Source: Abditibacteriota bacterium (GTDB lineage Bacteria > Armatimonadota > UBA5829). Taken from it: DNA of 7,903 bases. The notes beneath the pieces are model-generated. The model ran no database searches, was not told where the DNA came from, and saw only the letters and a program-made list of their open reading frames with translations. Shown one piece after another: positions 1 through 6,614 of this stretch. The position numbers were made by a program, and so were the translations under genes. Numbering within the stretch: the stretch's first letter is position 1; each line of letters opens with the position of its first letter. The stretch spans positions 1-7,903 of the forward strand of contig JAGDAG010000156.1 of the NCBI GenBank assembly GCA_017959625.1, given 5' to 3'.

Positions 1-899
1 ACCGTGTCTATGACTATGTTCCTGTAGTGGCCCCCGTTCCCCGGGAACCAGGGGTTGATGATGAAGCCGTAGCCCCGGAAGGTGCCCGTCACGTTTTTGA
101 TGAGCACCCGATCCAGCTCGCCCTCGCCCCGGCACAGCAGCCGGATGCCCTGGTCGGCGTTGTTCAGGTGCACCCCGTCTATCATCACGTCGGTGATGGA
201 GGACCTGCCGTCGGCCTCGTCGGGGGCCAGGGCTATGAAGTCGTCGCCCGCCGTGCCGGTGATGTTCCGCAGGGTGAGGAACTGTCCGGGGCCCCAGAAG
301 TGGAGCCCGTCCTGATTGTTGGCGCTCATATAGTCGTCCAGGACCACGTTCACGTTTTCGATATTTACGAATTTGAAGTTGGCCATGAGCATGACGTAGG
401 TGCGCTGGTTCATGACGGTCATATCCCGCATGGCCACGTTTTCCACGCCGTAGAACTCAAAGGCGAATATGTGCTTGCACTCGGTGACCATATAGCTGAA
501 ATGATTCTTCTTCAGGTGTTCCTCGTAGGGGTCTCCGGGCAGCTCTATATGGTGCTCCTGCCCCCGGGCGTTGTGGTTCCAGGTGCCGCCGGAGAGAGTT
601 ATGTTTTTGTCTTTTCTCTCTCCGTAAAAATCCGGGTGGCCGTTGCGGAGGAGGGCCCGGTTGCTGCCGTCCGCCAGAAAGAACCCGCAGGAGGGGTTTA
701 TGCACTCTATAGCGGTATTGGGCCAGATGACAAGGCCCGTTATGAGGGCGGCGCCGTCCATGACAAGCTTGACCGGGGCCCTGCCGTCCTTTGCCTTGTC
801 CAGTATGCTCTGGAGGGCGGCGGTGTCGTCGGTGCCGCCGCCGTTTATGACGCTGCTGTCCAGAGCGGCGTAGTCGGATGCGTAATAAATATTCTTCAT
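1..899 (-). CDS. GH28-like right-handed beta-helix protein, third tandem copy (C-terminus beyond window)
   Basis: The frame is open from an ATG at 899 to the window edge: 299 codons plus two bases, with the C-terminal third missing. It is a close paralogue of the two genes upstream: only 12 of the first 87 residues differ from the 904-2244 product. The N-terminus carries the pectate-lyase-superfamily signature GGGTDDTAALQ (residues 20-30). Repeating short strands fit a parallel beta-helix. GH28-type acidic motifs are present: NNQDG (about 194-198) and GDD (218-220), followed by DQGIRLL (about 249-255). No Gly-His-Gly motif is seen. There is no signal peptide, so the protein is probably cytoplasmic. 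The start lies 4 nt after the stop of the preceding gene and has no clear Shine-Dalgarno sequence, so translation is probably coupled. Substrate is unknown; an oligosaccharide containing uronic acids is the family-based guess. Family assignment is firm at the fold level and weak for the exact reaction. Confidence 0.85.
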   Translation of the reverse strand, partial: MKNIYYASDYAALDSSVINGGGTDDTAALQSILDKAKDGRAPVKLVMDGAALITGLVIWPNTAIECINPSCGFFLADGSNRALLRNGHPDFYGERKDKNITLSGGTWNHNARGQEHHIELPGDPYEEHLKKNHFSYMVTECKHIFAFEFYGVENVAMRDMTVMNQRTYVMLMANFKFVNIENVNVVLDDYMSANNQDGLHFWGPGQFLTLRNITGTAGDDFIALAPDEADGRSSITDVMIDGVHLNNADQGIRLLCRGEGELDRVLIKNVTGTFRGYGFIINPWFPGNGGHYRNIVIDT

Positions 900-903
900 A
901 GCT

Positions 904-2244
904 CTATTTTTTGATAACGTCCCTTTCGGATATACGCTCTGTTTTTGCCGCCAGCTCGTCCGTATAGACGGGCCCGCTGCAGGTGACGCCGCTGAGTTGC
1001 AGGCTGCCCAGGCTGCCGTTTTCGGCGGTCTCCATCAGGACCTTGCCGTTATCTGCCTGCAGATCGCGTATGACAAAATTGTTGATGCGGTCCTTGATGC
1101 GTATGGGCGCGGGGCTGCCGGGAGCCGAATCCATATACGCGTTCTCAAGGATCAGGTTCTCTATAAGAGTGGGGTTCTCCGGGTCGGAGGGCAGGTTCCT
1201 GCAATAGTTGCCCCCCGCATCTATGAAACGGATGGGCTTGGCGCTGCGGGAGCGGATATTTTTGAGGACCAGGTTTTCTATATTGCCCCCCAGCTTGAAC
1301 ATAAAGCTGTCCATATATTCGTAGGCCAGCTCCGAGCAGCTGAGGTCCACGGTGTCGAAAACTATGTTCCTGTAGTTGCCCCCGGTGCCGGGGAACCAGG
1401 GGTTGATGATGAAGCCCAGGCCCCGGTAGGTGCCGGTGACGTTTTTGATGAGCACCCTGTCCAGCTCGCCCTCGCCCCTGCACAAAAGGCGTATGCCCTG
1501 ATCCGAATTATTCAGGTGCACTCCGTCTATCATAACGTCGGTGATGGAGGACCTGCCGTCCCTTTCGTCGGGGGCTATGGCTATGAAATCGTCTCCCGCC
1601 GTGCCGGTGATGTTCCGCAGGTTGAGGAACTGCCCGGGGCCGAAGAAGTGCAGGCCGTCCTGGTTGTTGGCGCTCATATAATCGTCCAGGACTATGTTCA
1701 CGTTGTCGATATTTACGAATTTGAAATTGGCTATCAGCATGGTAAAGGTGCGCTGGTTCCTGACGGTCATATCCTGCATGGTCAGGTTCTCCACCCCGTA
1801 GAGCTCAAAGGCCATGACCCATTTGGTGGGCATATAGTCCTTGTCCTGCAGCTGATAGATATGCTGCTCGTCATCGGGACAGGGCACGTCGTGCTGCTGC
1901 CCCCGGGCGTTGTGGTTCCAGGTGCCGCCTTTTATGACTATGTTTTTGTCCCGCTTTTCGGGAGCGCAGTAAAAGTCTGCGTTGCCGTTGCGGAGGAGGG
2001 CCCGGTTGCTGCCGTCCGCCAGAAAGAACCCGCAGGAGGGGTTTATGCACTCTATGGTGGTGTTGGGCCATACGGTAAGGCCCGTTATGAGGGCGGCGCC
2101 GTCCATGATAAGCTTGACGGCGGTCCTGCCGTCCTTCGCCTTGTCCAGTATGCTCTGGAGGGCGGCGGTGTCGTCGGTGCCGCCGCCGTTTATGACGTGG
2201 CTGTCCAGGGCCGCAAACTCGGATGCCAGGAAAATGTTTCTCAT
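904..2244 (-). CDS. GH28-like right-handed beta-helix protein, second tandem copy
   Basis: This is a complete 446-residue protein. The start ATG overlaps the preceding stop codon as ATGA (2241-2244), and GAGGA lies about 10 nt upstream, so coupled translation is likely. Domain reading: GGGTDDTAALQ at 20-30 (pectate-lyase-superfamily N-terminal motif); IECINPSCGFFLADGSN at about 64-80; many short Asn/Val/Ile strand repeats between about 100 and 420, typical of a parallel beta-helix. The motif NNQDGLH (193-199) corresponds to the Asn-x-Asp of GH28 polygalacturonases, and GDD (217-219) to their Gly/Gln-Asp-Asp. DQGIRLL (248-254) resembles the GH28 Arg-x-Lys region but has Leu in the Lys place, and the Gly-His-Gly coil that should lie between seems absent. 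No secretion signal or membrane segment is present. Likely role: cytoplasmic glycoside-processing or carbohydrate-binding protein; substrate unknown. It is nearest in sequence to the third copy. Confidence 0.88.
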   Translation of the reverse strand: MRNIFLASEFAALDSHVINGGGTDDTAALQSILDKAKDGRTAVKLIMDGAALITGLTVWPNTTIECINPSCGFFLADGSNRALLRNGNADFYCAPEKRDKNIVIKGGTWNHNARGQQHDVPCPDDEQHIYQLQDKDYMPTKWVMAFELYGVENLTMQDMTVRNQRTFTMLIANFKFVNIDNVNIVLDDYMSANNQDGLHFFGPGQFLNLRNITGTAGDDFIAIAPDERDGRSSITDVMIDGVHLNNSDQGIRLLCRGEGELDRVLIKNVTGTYRGLGFIINPWFPGTGGNYRNIVFDTVDLSCSELAYEYMDSFMFKLGGNIENLVLKNIRSRSAKPIRFIDAGGNYCRNLPSDPENPTLIENLILENAYMDSAPGSPAPIRIKDRINNFVIRDLQADNGKVLMETAENGSLGSLQLSGVTCSGPVYTDELAAKTERISERDVIKK

Positions 2245-3584
2245 TTGACAGATATTCCTCTTTTATGTAAACGCTTTATTTTGTCTTCGCCTTTGATAAG
2301 GGTCTTCAGGCCTTCGGAAGAGACGTCTGCGAGAGTCAGGCTTTCCACCCGGGCCGTGTCCGTGAGCTCCACGAGGCAGCCCCCGTTGCTGCCGCGGAAC
2401 TGCACGTTCTTCAGGGTGAAGTTTTCCACGGCGTCCTGGCAGCAGATATAGCTGTGGTCATTTTGGTCGCCGTATATATACAGGTTTTCCATGGTCAGAT
2501 TTTTGACCGCGGTGCGGTTCAGGCTGTCGGGGGGCTCGTGCCTGAAGCCCATGCCGCCGATCTCGGCGATATAGTGGGGCAGGCTGCCGTGATAATGGAC
2601 GTTGCGCAGGGTGATATTCTCCATATTGCCCCCCAGCCTGAAGATAAAGGGAGGCATGTAGTCGTAGCACTGGTCGTCCGCCCGTATATCCACCGTGTCT
2701 ATCACAATGTTTTTATAGCAGCCACCCGACTTGCTGTCGAACCAGGGGTTCATGATGAACCCGAAGCCCCGGAAGGTGCCGGTGACGTTTTTGATGAGCA
2801 CCCTGTCCAGAACGCCCTTCCGGCCGCACAGCATGCGGATGCCCTGGTCCGAACAGTTCATATGCAGCCCGTCTATCATCACGTCGGTTATGGAGGACTC
2901 GCCGTCCACCTCGTCCGGCCCCAGGGCTATGATGTCGTCCCCCGCCGTGCCGGTGAGGTTGCGAAGCGAGAGGAACCGGCCCGGCCCCAGAAAATGGAGG
3001 CCGTCCTGATTGTTGGCGGGCATGTATTCGTCCAGGATGATGTTCACGTTGTCTATGTTCACAAAGCGCCAGTTCTTCATGGCCATGGCGAAGGTGCGCT
3101 GGTTGCGGATGGTGACGTTTTTCATGGAAAAGTTTTCCACGCCGCAGAACATGAAGGCCATGACCCACCACGGATGGGGCTCGCTGGCGTCCTGCCGGGG
3201 GTAATCCCTTTCGGGGGGGACGGGCAGGTCGTGGACCTGGCCCGGGGCGTTGTGGTTGAAGGTGCCGCCCTCTATGGAAATATTGCGGTTTTGGGAGGCG
3301 TTGTCAAACCACTTGTCGAAGAATTCGTTTTTGATGATGGGGCAGTTGCTGCCGTCTGCCAGAAAGAAACCGCAGGAGGGATTGATACACTCTATGGAGG
3401 TGTTGGAATACACCGTGAGGCCCGTCACCAGGGCGGCGCCGTCCATAACGAGCCTGACGGGGGTCCGTCCGTCTTTGGCGCGGTCCAGAATACCCTGAAG
3501 GGCCCGGGTATCGTCTGTGCCGCCGCCGTTTATGACGTGGCTGTCCAGAACGGCGTAATCGGAGGCGAAATAAATATTCTGCAT
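2241..3584 (-). CDS. GH28-like right-handed beta-helix protein, first tandem copy
   Basis: This is a 447-residue protein and the first gene of the beta-helix operon. The frame stays open upstream to an ATG at 3779, but I place the start at 3584. AAGGA lies 7 nt before that ATG, the N-terminus MQNIYFASDYAVLDS then lines up with both paralogues, and a TATAAT promoter element sits inside the would-be extension. GGGTDDTRALQ is at 20-30, NNQDGLH at 191-197, GDD at 215-217 and DQGIRML at 246-252. As in the other copies, GH28 acidic motifs are kept while Gly-His-Gly and the Lys of Arg-x-Lys are not seen. It is the most divergent copy, especially in residues 85-140 and the C-terminal quarter, which suggests a different substrate or partner. 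No signal peptide is visible. Role: right-handed beta-helix protein of the pectate lyase/GH28 superfamily, probably acting on an imported oligosaccharide; the reaction is not proven by sequence. Confidence 0.87.
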   Translation of the reverse strand: MQNIYFASDYAVLDSHVINGGGTDDTRALQGILDRAKDGRTPVRLVMDGAALVTGLTVYSNTSIECINPSCGFFLADGSNCPIIKNEFFDKWFDNASQNRNISIEGGTFNHNAPGQVHDLPVPPERDYPRQDASEPHPWWVMAFMFCGVENFSMKNVTIRNQRTFAMAMKNWRFVNIDNVNIILDEYMPANNQDGLHFLGPGRFLSLRNLTGTAGDDIIALGPDEVDGESSITDVMIDGLHMNCSDQGIRMLCGRKGVLDRVLIKNVTGTFRGFGFIMNPWFDSKSGGCYKNIVIDTVDIRADDQCYDYMPPFIFRLGGNMENITLRNVHYHGSLPHYIAEIGGMGFRHEPPDSLNRTAVKNLTMENLYIYGDQNDHSYICCQDAVENFTLKNVQFRGSNGGCLVELTDTARVESLTLADVSSEGLKTLIKGEDKIKRLHKRGISVK

Positions 3585-3607
3585 GCTGTTGTCCTTGTCG
3601 GTATTTT

Positions 3608-3625
3608 CTCCGGCGCCTGCCGGAG
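3608..3625 (-). other. Hairpin in the 5' leader of the beta-helix operon
   Basis: A perfect 7-bp inverted repeat CTCCGGC / GCCGGAG with a 4-nt loop lies between the predicted promoter and the start at 3584. It has no following U tract, so it is not a normal terminator on this strand. It may stabilise the mRNA 5' end or be a protein site; the role is unknown. Confidence 0.45.
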
Positions 3626-3639
3626 GATGTGTCATTTTT

Positions 3640-3648
3640 ATTATAGCA
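3640..3648 (-). promoter_or_regulatory. Extended -10 promoter for the beta-helix operon
   Basis: The minus strand reads TGCTATAAT, a perfect extended -10 element (TGn plus TATAAT). No good -35 hexamer is seen 16-18 bp upstream (GCAGCC at the 17-bp position), which the extended element can offset. The predicted start of transcription near 3633 gives a leader of roughly 50 nt before the gene at 3584. Confidence 0.55.
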
Positions 3649-3664
3649 CACCCAAGCCTCCGGG

Positions 3665-3689
3665 CTGCCGGAAAAAAGGCAGTTTTTTT
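3665..3689 (+). terminator. Possible plus-strand intrinsic terminator
   Basis: CTGCC, an 8-nt purine-rich loop, GGCAG and then seven T form a short terminator-like structure on the plus strand. The stem is only 5 bp plus possible G-T pairs, and no plus-strand gene precedes it. It could stop antisense transcripts coming through the beta-helix genes, or be chance. Confidence 0.3.
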
Positions 3690-3698
3690 CACCGGCGC

Positions 3699-3743
3699 AA
3701 AACCTGAGCCCTCCCGTCCCCGCAGAAAAGGGACCGGGAGGGC
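3699..3743 (-). terminator. Probable terminator-like hairpin of the metF-etfBA-methyltransferase operon
   Basis: GCCCTCCC (3708-3715) pairs with GGGAGGGC (3736-3743), and the stem continues through TCCC/GGGA with one bulged base and a 9-nt loop. On the minus strand the stem is followed by TCAGGTTTT, a poor U tract. It lies about 170 nt after the methyltransferase stop and before the next promoter, the expected place for operon termination. The weak tail keeps confidence modest. Confidence 0.45.
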
Positions 3744-3910
3744 CGATAAATCAAACGTTTCCCTGTAGCCGGCCGGCAATTTTCAACGCGATCCCGCCCG
3801 CAAATAATCAATTTTTGAAAACGGAAGCCGACAGATACGCCCTGTCCGAATCTTCGGGAATTCAGTTGTTATTTATTCTTGACAGGTATTGCATTTATTG
3901 CCTGCGCTGT

Positions 3911-4717
3911 CTATTTCTTCACCCCGAACAGATCCTCTCTGTAAGCGGTGAGGTATTCGATACAGTATTCATCCCTGCCCAGCAGTGCCTCGGCAGCGAA
4001 AACGCCCCCCAGCATATCCCTGTTGAGAGGGTCCATTATAGCGCCGTCCATTCCGTGCATCATGGCTCCTATAAGAAAAGCGTGGTTGACGGCTTTTCTG
4101 TAGGGCAGTCCGTAGGAAATATTGGACAGGCCGCTGACGATATGAGCGCCGGGATATTCCTCCAGTATCCTGTCCGCCGCTCCGACAAAATTCAGAAAGC
4201 TGGCGGGAGACGTGCCCACGGTGAACACCAGGGGATCGAACCAGAGCCTGTCGGGATCTATGCCGTATTCGTTCACCTTATCCATGATCCGGTGAAAACT
4301 GTCCACACGTTTTTCCACAGTTTCGGGCATCCCGGTCTCGTCCAGCAGCAGAGCTACGATCTTCCATTCCTTCATGTCCCTGACAGCGCTGAAGATCCTG
4401 TCGATCTTGTCTCCTTCCAGGGACACAGAATTGATCATCCCCGGTTTTTTGCAGAGAGGGATACAACCAAGAATGGTGTCCGGAGAAGGGCTGTCGAGGC
4501 TGAAGCGCGCGTCCGGGCACTCCTTCTCTATGTTCTCTATCATCCATTTCAGCACTTCTGCGTCTTCATCCGGCACTCCGGAGCAAATATCAAGATAATC
4601 TGCCCTGCAGGCCAACTGCCGGGACGCCAGATCCTTCACGAAGCCGGCATCTCTGTTTTTGATTGCTTCCGCTACCGATTTGATGGCTCCGTTCAGCTTT
4701 TCTCCTATAATAAGCAT
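3911..4717 (-). CDS. Methyltetrahydrofolate:corrinoid-type methyltransferase (AcsE/MeTr-like, pterin-binding TIM barrel)
   Basis: This 268-residue protein has the length and motifs of the single-domain methyltransferases that move a methyl group between N5-methyl-tetrahydrofolate and the cobalt of a corrinoid protein. Visible motifs: LIIGEKLNG (2-10), YLDICSG (41-47), SLDS with Asp75, MINSVS with Asn96, FDPLV with Asp161, GLSNISYGLP (196-205) with Asn199, and DGAIMDPLN (224-232). From memory, Asp75, Asn96, Asp160 and Asn199 are the pterin-site residues of the Moorella enzyme; here they fall at the same or adjacent positions, so I expect an active protein. It is cytoplasmic, with no extra domains. 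AAGGAG lies 8 nt before the ATG. It is last in the operon with the metF-like and etf genes, which fits a shared methyl-THF intermediate. No corrinoid protein or activator is in view, so the methyl acceptor or donor is unknown. Dihydropteroate synthase is unlikely because its conserved motifs are not those seen here. Confidence 0.9.
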   Translation of the reverse strand: MLIIGEKLNGAIKSVAEAIKNRDAGFVKDLASRQLACRADYLDICSGVPDEDAEVLKWMIENIEKECPDARFSLDSPSPDTILGCIPLCKKPGMINSVSLEGDKIDRIFSAVRDMKEWKIVALLLDETGMPETVEKRVDSFHRIMDKVNEYGIDPDRLWFDPLVFTVGTSPASFLNFVGAADRILEEYPGAHIVSGLSNISYGLPYRKAVNHAFLIGAMMHGMDGAIMDPLNRDMLGGVFAAEALLGRDEYCIEYLTAYREDLFGVKK

Positions 4718-4772
4718 GTTTTTGTCTCCTTGTTTATATTTTGACTCGCGGACGGCAGGCGCCGGCCGAAGG

Positions 4773-5810
4773 TCATGCTTTTTCTTGCTTGCTTTTGACG
4801 GTCTCTATTTCCTTTATAACTGCGGGTATTATCTCGAACAGGTCGCCCTTCACCGCTATGTCGGCCAGCTTCATCATAGGCGTGGTATCGTCAACGTCTA
4901 TTGCTATTATGGTCTTGCAGGACTGCATACCGATAAGGTGCTGTATCTGCCCCGAAATGCCGCAGGCGATATAGACGTCGGTCTGCACCGTGGCCCCTGT
5001 CTGCCCCACCTGATGGGGATAGGATATCCAGCCGTTGTCCACAGCAGCGCGGCTGGCTCCCACAGCGCCGCCCACGAGCGAGGCAAAGCGTTCCAGAAGA
5101 ACGAAGCCCTCCGGCCCCTTCATTGCTCTTCCCCCGGCTACTATGATGCGGGCGTCGCCGAGACTGACAGCGGATCCGTTCTGCCTTACGCTTTGAAGAA
5201 TTTCTTTTACTTTGAAAACGTCCCCGGGCTCCACAGTCTCCCGTATGATCTCTCCGGTCCTGCCCGGCAGGGGCTCGGGAGCGGACATGACCTTGGGGCG
5301 GACCGTAGCCATCTGCGGCCGGTATTCGCTGCTTCTGATGGTCGCCATGATGTTTCCGCCGAAAGCAGGCCTGGTCTGAAGCAGGTCCCCGTTGCCGGGA
5401 TCGATGGCAAGTCCCGTACAGTCGGCGGTAAGGCCGGCGTGGAGCTTGCCGGCCAGCCTGGGGATCAGAGCACGCCCCCGGGAGGTGGCGGCGCACAAAA
5501 GGATCTCCGGCCTGTACCGTATCGTCAATCGCTGCAGGATATTGCATTCCAATTCGTCATTGAAGGCCTCGAGACGGCTGTCGTCCACGAGAATGACCTT
5601 GTCTGCGCCATAGGCGAACAGCGAACCTGCTTCGCCGGTGTGGCCGCAGCCGAGAGCCACTGTCCATACCTGGCTGCCACGGGCGTCCGCCAGCCTCCGC
5701 GCAGCGCCTATGAGTTCGTATGAGACCGGGTGAACGGCGCCGTTTGCGACCTCGGCAACGGTCCAGACGTTCTTGTAGGATGATTTCTCCTGTTCGCTTT
5801 GGATCTTCAT
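4773..5810 (-). CDS. etfA: Electron transfer flavoprotein, alpha subunit
   Basis: This 345-residue protein is the FAD-binding large subunit of a soluble ETF heterodimer. The N-terminal half (about 15-180) is the nucleotide-alpha-hydrolase-like domain, with GHTGEAGSLFAYGADKV at 56-72 and RPQMATVRPKVM at 164-175. The C-terminal FAD domain has VAGGRAMKG (224-232), GGAVGASRAAVDNGW (247-261), QVGQTG (267-272), YIACGISGQIQH (280-291) and ADIAVKGDLFEIIP (316-329). There is no N-terminal ferredoxin domain. One oddity: the usual AINxD segment reads AIDVD here (Asp305 for the common Asn), close to the FAD ribose site. A strong AAGGAGGG ribosome site overlaps the etfB stop codon, giving coupled expression. 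Its neighbours suggest that this ETF serves the metF-like reductase rather than an acyl-CoA dehydrogenase, none of which is in view. Whether it bifurcates electrons cannot be decided by eye. Confidence 0.95.
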   Translation of the reverse strand: MKIQSEQEKSSYKNVWTVAEVANGAVHPVSYELIGAARRLADARGSQVWTVALGCGHTGEAGSLFAYGADKVILVDDSRLEAFNDELECNILQRLTIRYRPEILLCAATSRGRALIPRLAGKLHAGLTADCTGLAIDPGNGDLLQTRPAFGGNIMATIRSSEYRPQMATVRPKVMSAPEPLPGRTGEIIRETVEPGDVFKVKEILQSVRQNGSAVSLGDARIIVAGGRAMKGPEGFVLLERFASLVGGAVGASRAAVDNGWISYPHQVGQTGATVQTDVYIACGISGQIQHLIGMQSCKTIIAIDVDDTTPMMKLADIAVKGDLFEIIPAVIKEIETVKSKQEKA

Positions 5811-5825
5811 GTGTTTCCCTCCTTA
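5811..5825 (-). promoter_or_regulatory. Ribosome binding site of etfA overlapping the etfB stop
   Basis: The minus strand reads TAAGGAGGGAAACACATG. The Shine-Dalgarno AAGGAGGG (5817-5824) begins within the etfB stop codon TAA and sits 6 nt before the etfA ATG, so ribosomes finishing etfB can reinitiate. This supports balanced synthesis of the two ETF subunits and fixes the etfA start. Confidence 0.85.
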
Positions 5826-6614
5826 CAGTAAACCGCGGCCGAAAAGCTCGCCTGCGAGAGCCGCAGCCGCTTTCTCCGGCTCTCCGCCGTCTATATGCAG
5901 CGTGACCGAGTCCCGCAAGGCGGGAGGCTCTGTTTTTACCACCCGCGTGGGCGAGGCGTTCAACCCGATCAGCCCGGGGTCCGCGCCGATGTCGGATGGA
6001 GTCCATACCGCTATATCCGCTTGCCTCGCTTTACGCGCATTTTTCAGAGTGGGGATGCGGGGAATATTAATATCCTTGAGCACCGTTATAAGGGCGGGAA
6101 GCCTGAGCCGCAGCAGATCGTAACCGTATTCGTTGGATCTGCAGACCCTGATATGGCCCGGATCCACATCTTCCACCTTTGATACGTTGGCAGCCTGCAT
6201 TATATCAAGCCTTGCGGCAATGCCGGGGCCCACCTGAGCGGTATCTCCGTCCACCGCCTGTTTTCCGCAGATAATGAGATCGGCTCCCCCGAGAGCCTCT
6301 ATGGCTTTAGACAGAGCATAACCTGTGGCCCAGGTATCGGAGCCTCCGAAAGCCCTGTCGCACAGGAGGACCGCCCTGTCAGCCCCCATGGATAAGGCCT
6401 CGATCAGTGAATTTTTAGCGTTTTCGGGCCCCATGGAAAGAGCGATGACCTCTCCGCCCGCCCGTTCCCGGATACGGACGGCTTCTTCCACCGCATAAAG
6501 ATCGAAGGGGTTCAGGACTGCCTTTGTCCCTTCGCGGATTATTCTTTTGGTCTCCGGATCGATCCTGGCGTCTGCAGTAGCGGGGACCTGTTTGACACAT
6601 ACGACTATCTTCAT
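5823..6614 (-). CDS. etfB: Electron transfer flavoprotein, beta subunit
   Basis: This 263-residue protein is the small ETF subunit, which binds AMP in classical ETFs or a second FAD in bifurcating ones. Family motifs: KIVVCVKQVP at the N-terminus, LNPFDLYAVEEA (34-45), GADRAVLLCDRAFGGSDT (77-94), CGKQAVDGDTAQVGP (116-130), SNEYGYDLLRLRLPALITV (160-178), and SPTRVVKTEPP (221-231) near the C-terminal arm. The length is normal. The DRAFGGSDTWAT and VDGDTAQVGP forms look to me more like anaerobe-type, often bifurcating, ETFs than mitochondrial-type ones; this is an impression, not a test. The start ATG overlaps the metF stop as ATGA (6611-6614), and AAGGAGG (6623-6629) lies inside the metF coding region. 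Products of etfB and etfA should form the heterodimer that passes electrons to or from the upstream-encoded reductase. Confidence 0.95.
   Translation of the reverse strand: MKIVVCVKQVPATADARIDPETKRIIREGTKAVLNPFDLYAVEEAVRIRERAGGEVIALSMGPENAKNSLIEALSMGADRAVLLCDRAFGGSDTWATGYALSKAIEALGGADLIICGKQAVDGDTAQVGPGIAARLDIMQAANVSKVEDVDPGHIRVCRSNEYGYDLLRLRLPALITVLKDINIPRIPTLKNARKARQADIAVWTPSDIGADPGLIGLNASPTRVVKTEPPALRDSVTLHIDGGEPEKAAAALAGELFGRGLL

Larger units (their letters stand above)
3585..3910. other. Intergenic region between the one-carbon and beta-helix operons
   Basis: No gene is supported in these 326 bp. Reading in the direction of transcription, it holds a small CCGAA/TTCGG palindrome (3846-3857), a large GC-rich hairpin (3708-3743), a short hairpin with a T tract on the opposite strand (3665-3689), an extended -10 promoter (3640-3648), and a 5' leader hairpin (3608-3625). 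The 100 bp next to the methyltransferase stop (3811-3910) are AT-richer and show nothing else. Confidence 0.7.

Noticed and set aside
27..914. 295-codon plus-strand open frame
   Set aside because: Antisense to the partial third beta-helix gene, which is supported by close paralogy.
997..2451. 484-codon open frame on the plus strand, longer than the gene it overlaps
   Set aside because: It is antisense to the second beta-helix gene, whose product has clear family motifs. The plus-strand product is a low-complexity Val/Gly/Ala-rich sequence with no recognisable motif, and similar frames recur in the other copies simply because the copies are duplicates.
1..3584. Tandem repeats as a possible mobile element or CRISPR-like array
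   Set aside because: The repeats are full coding paralogues of about 1.34 kb; no terminal inverted repeats, transposase or short spaced repeats are present.
2454..3707. 417-codon plus-strand open frame
   Set aside because: Antisense shadow of the first beta-helix gene; it also runs through the promoter and leader of that operon and has no ribosome site of its own.
3879..3907. TTGACA on the plus strand after the methyltransferase, a possible promoter
   Set aside because: At 17 bp spacing the -10 position reads CTGCGC, and no plus-strand gene follows.
3815..4744. 309-codon plus-strand open frame
   Set aside because: Antisense to the methyltransferase, whose catalytic motifs are all in place; no family resemblance in the shadow.
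3611..4765. Shared 13-mer CGGCAGGCGCCGG at 3611-3623 (minus) and 4753-4765 (plus)
   Set aside because: A short GC-rich near-palindrome found twice in intergenic DNA; too short and simple to support a repeat family from one window.
4659..5723. 354-codon plus-strand open frame
   Set aside because: Lies across the antisense of etfA and the etfA-methyltransferase junction; etfA is unambiguous.
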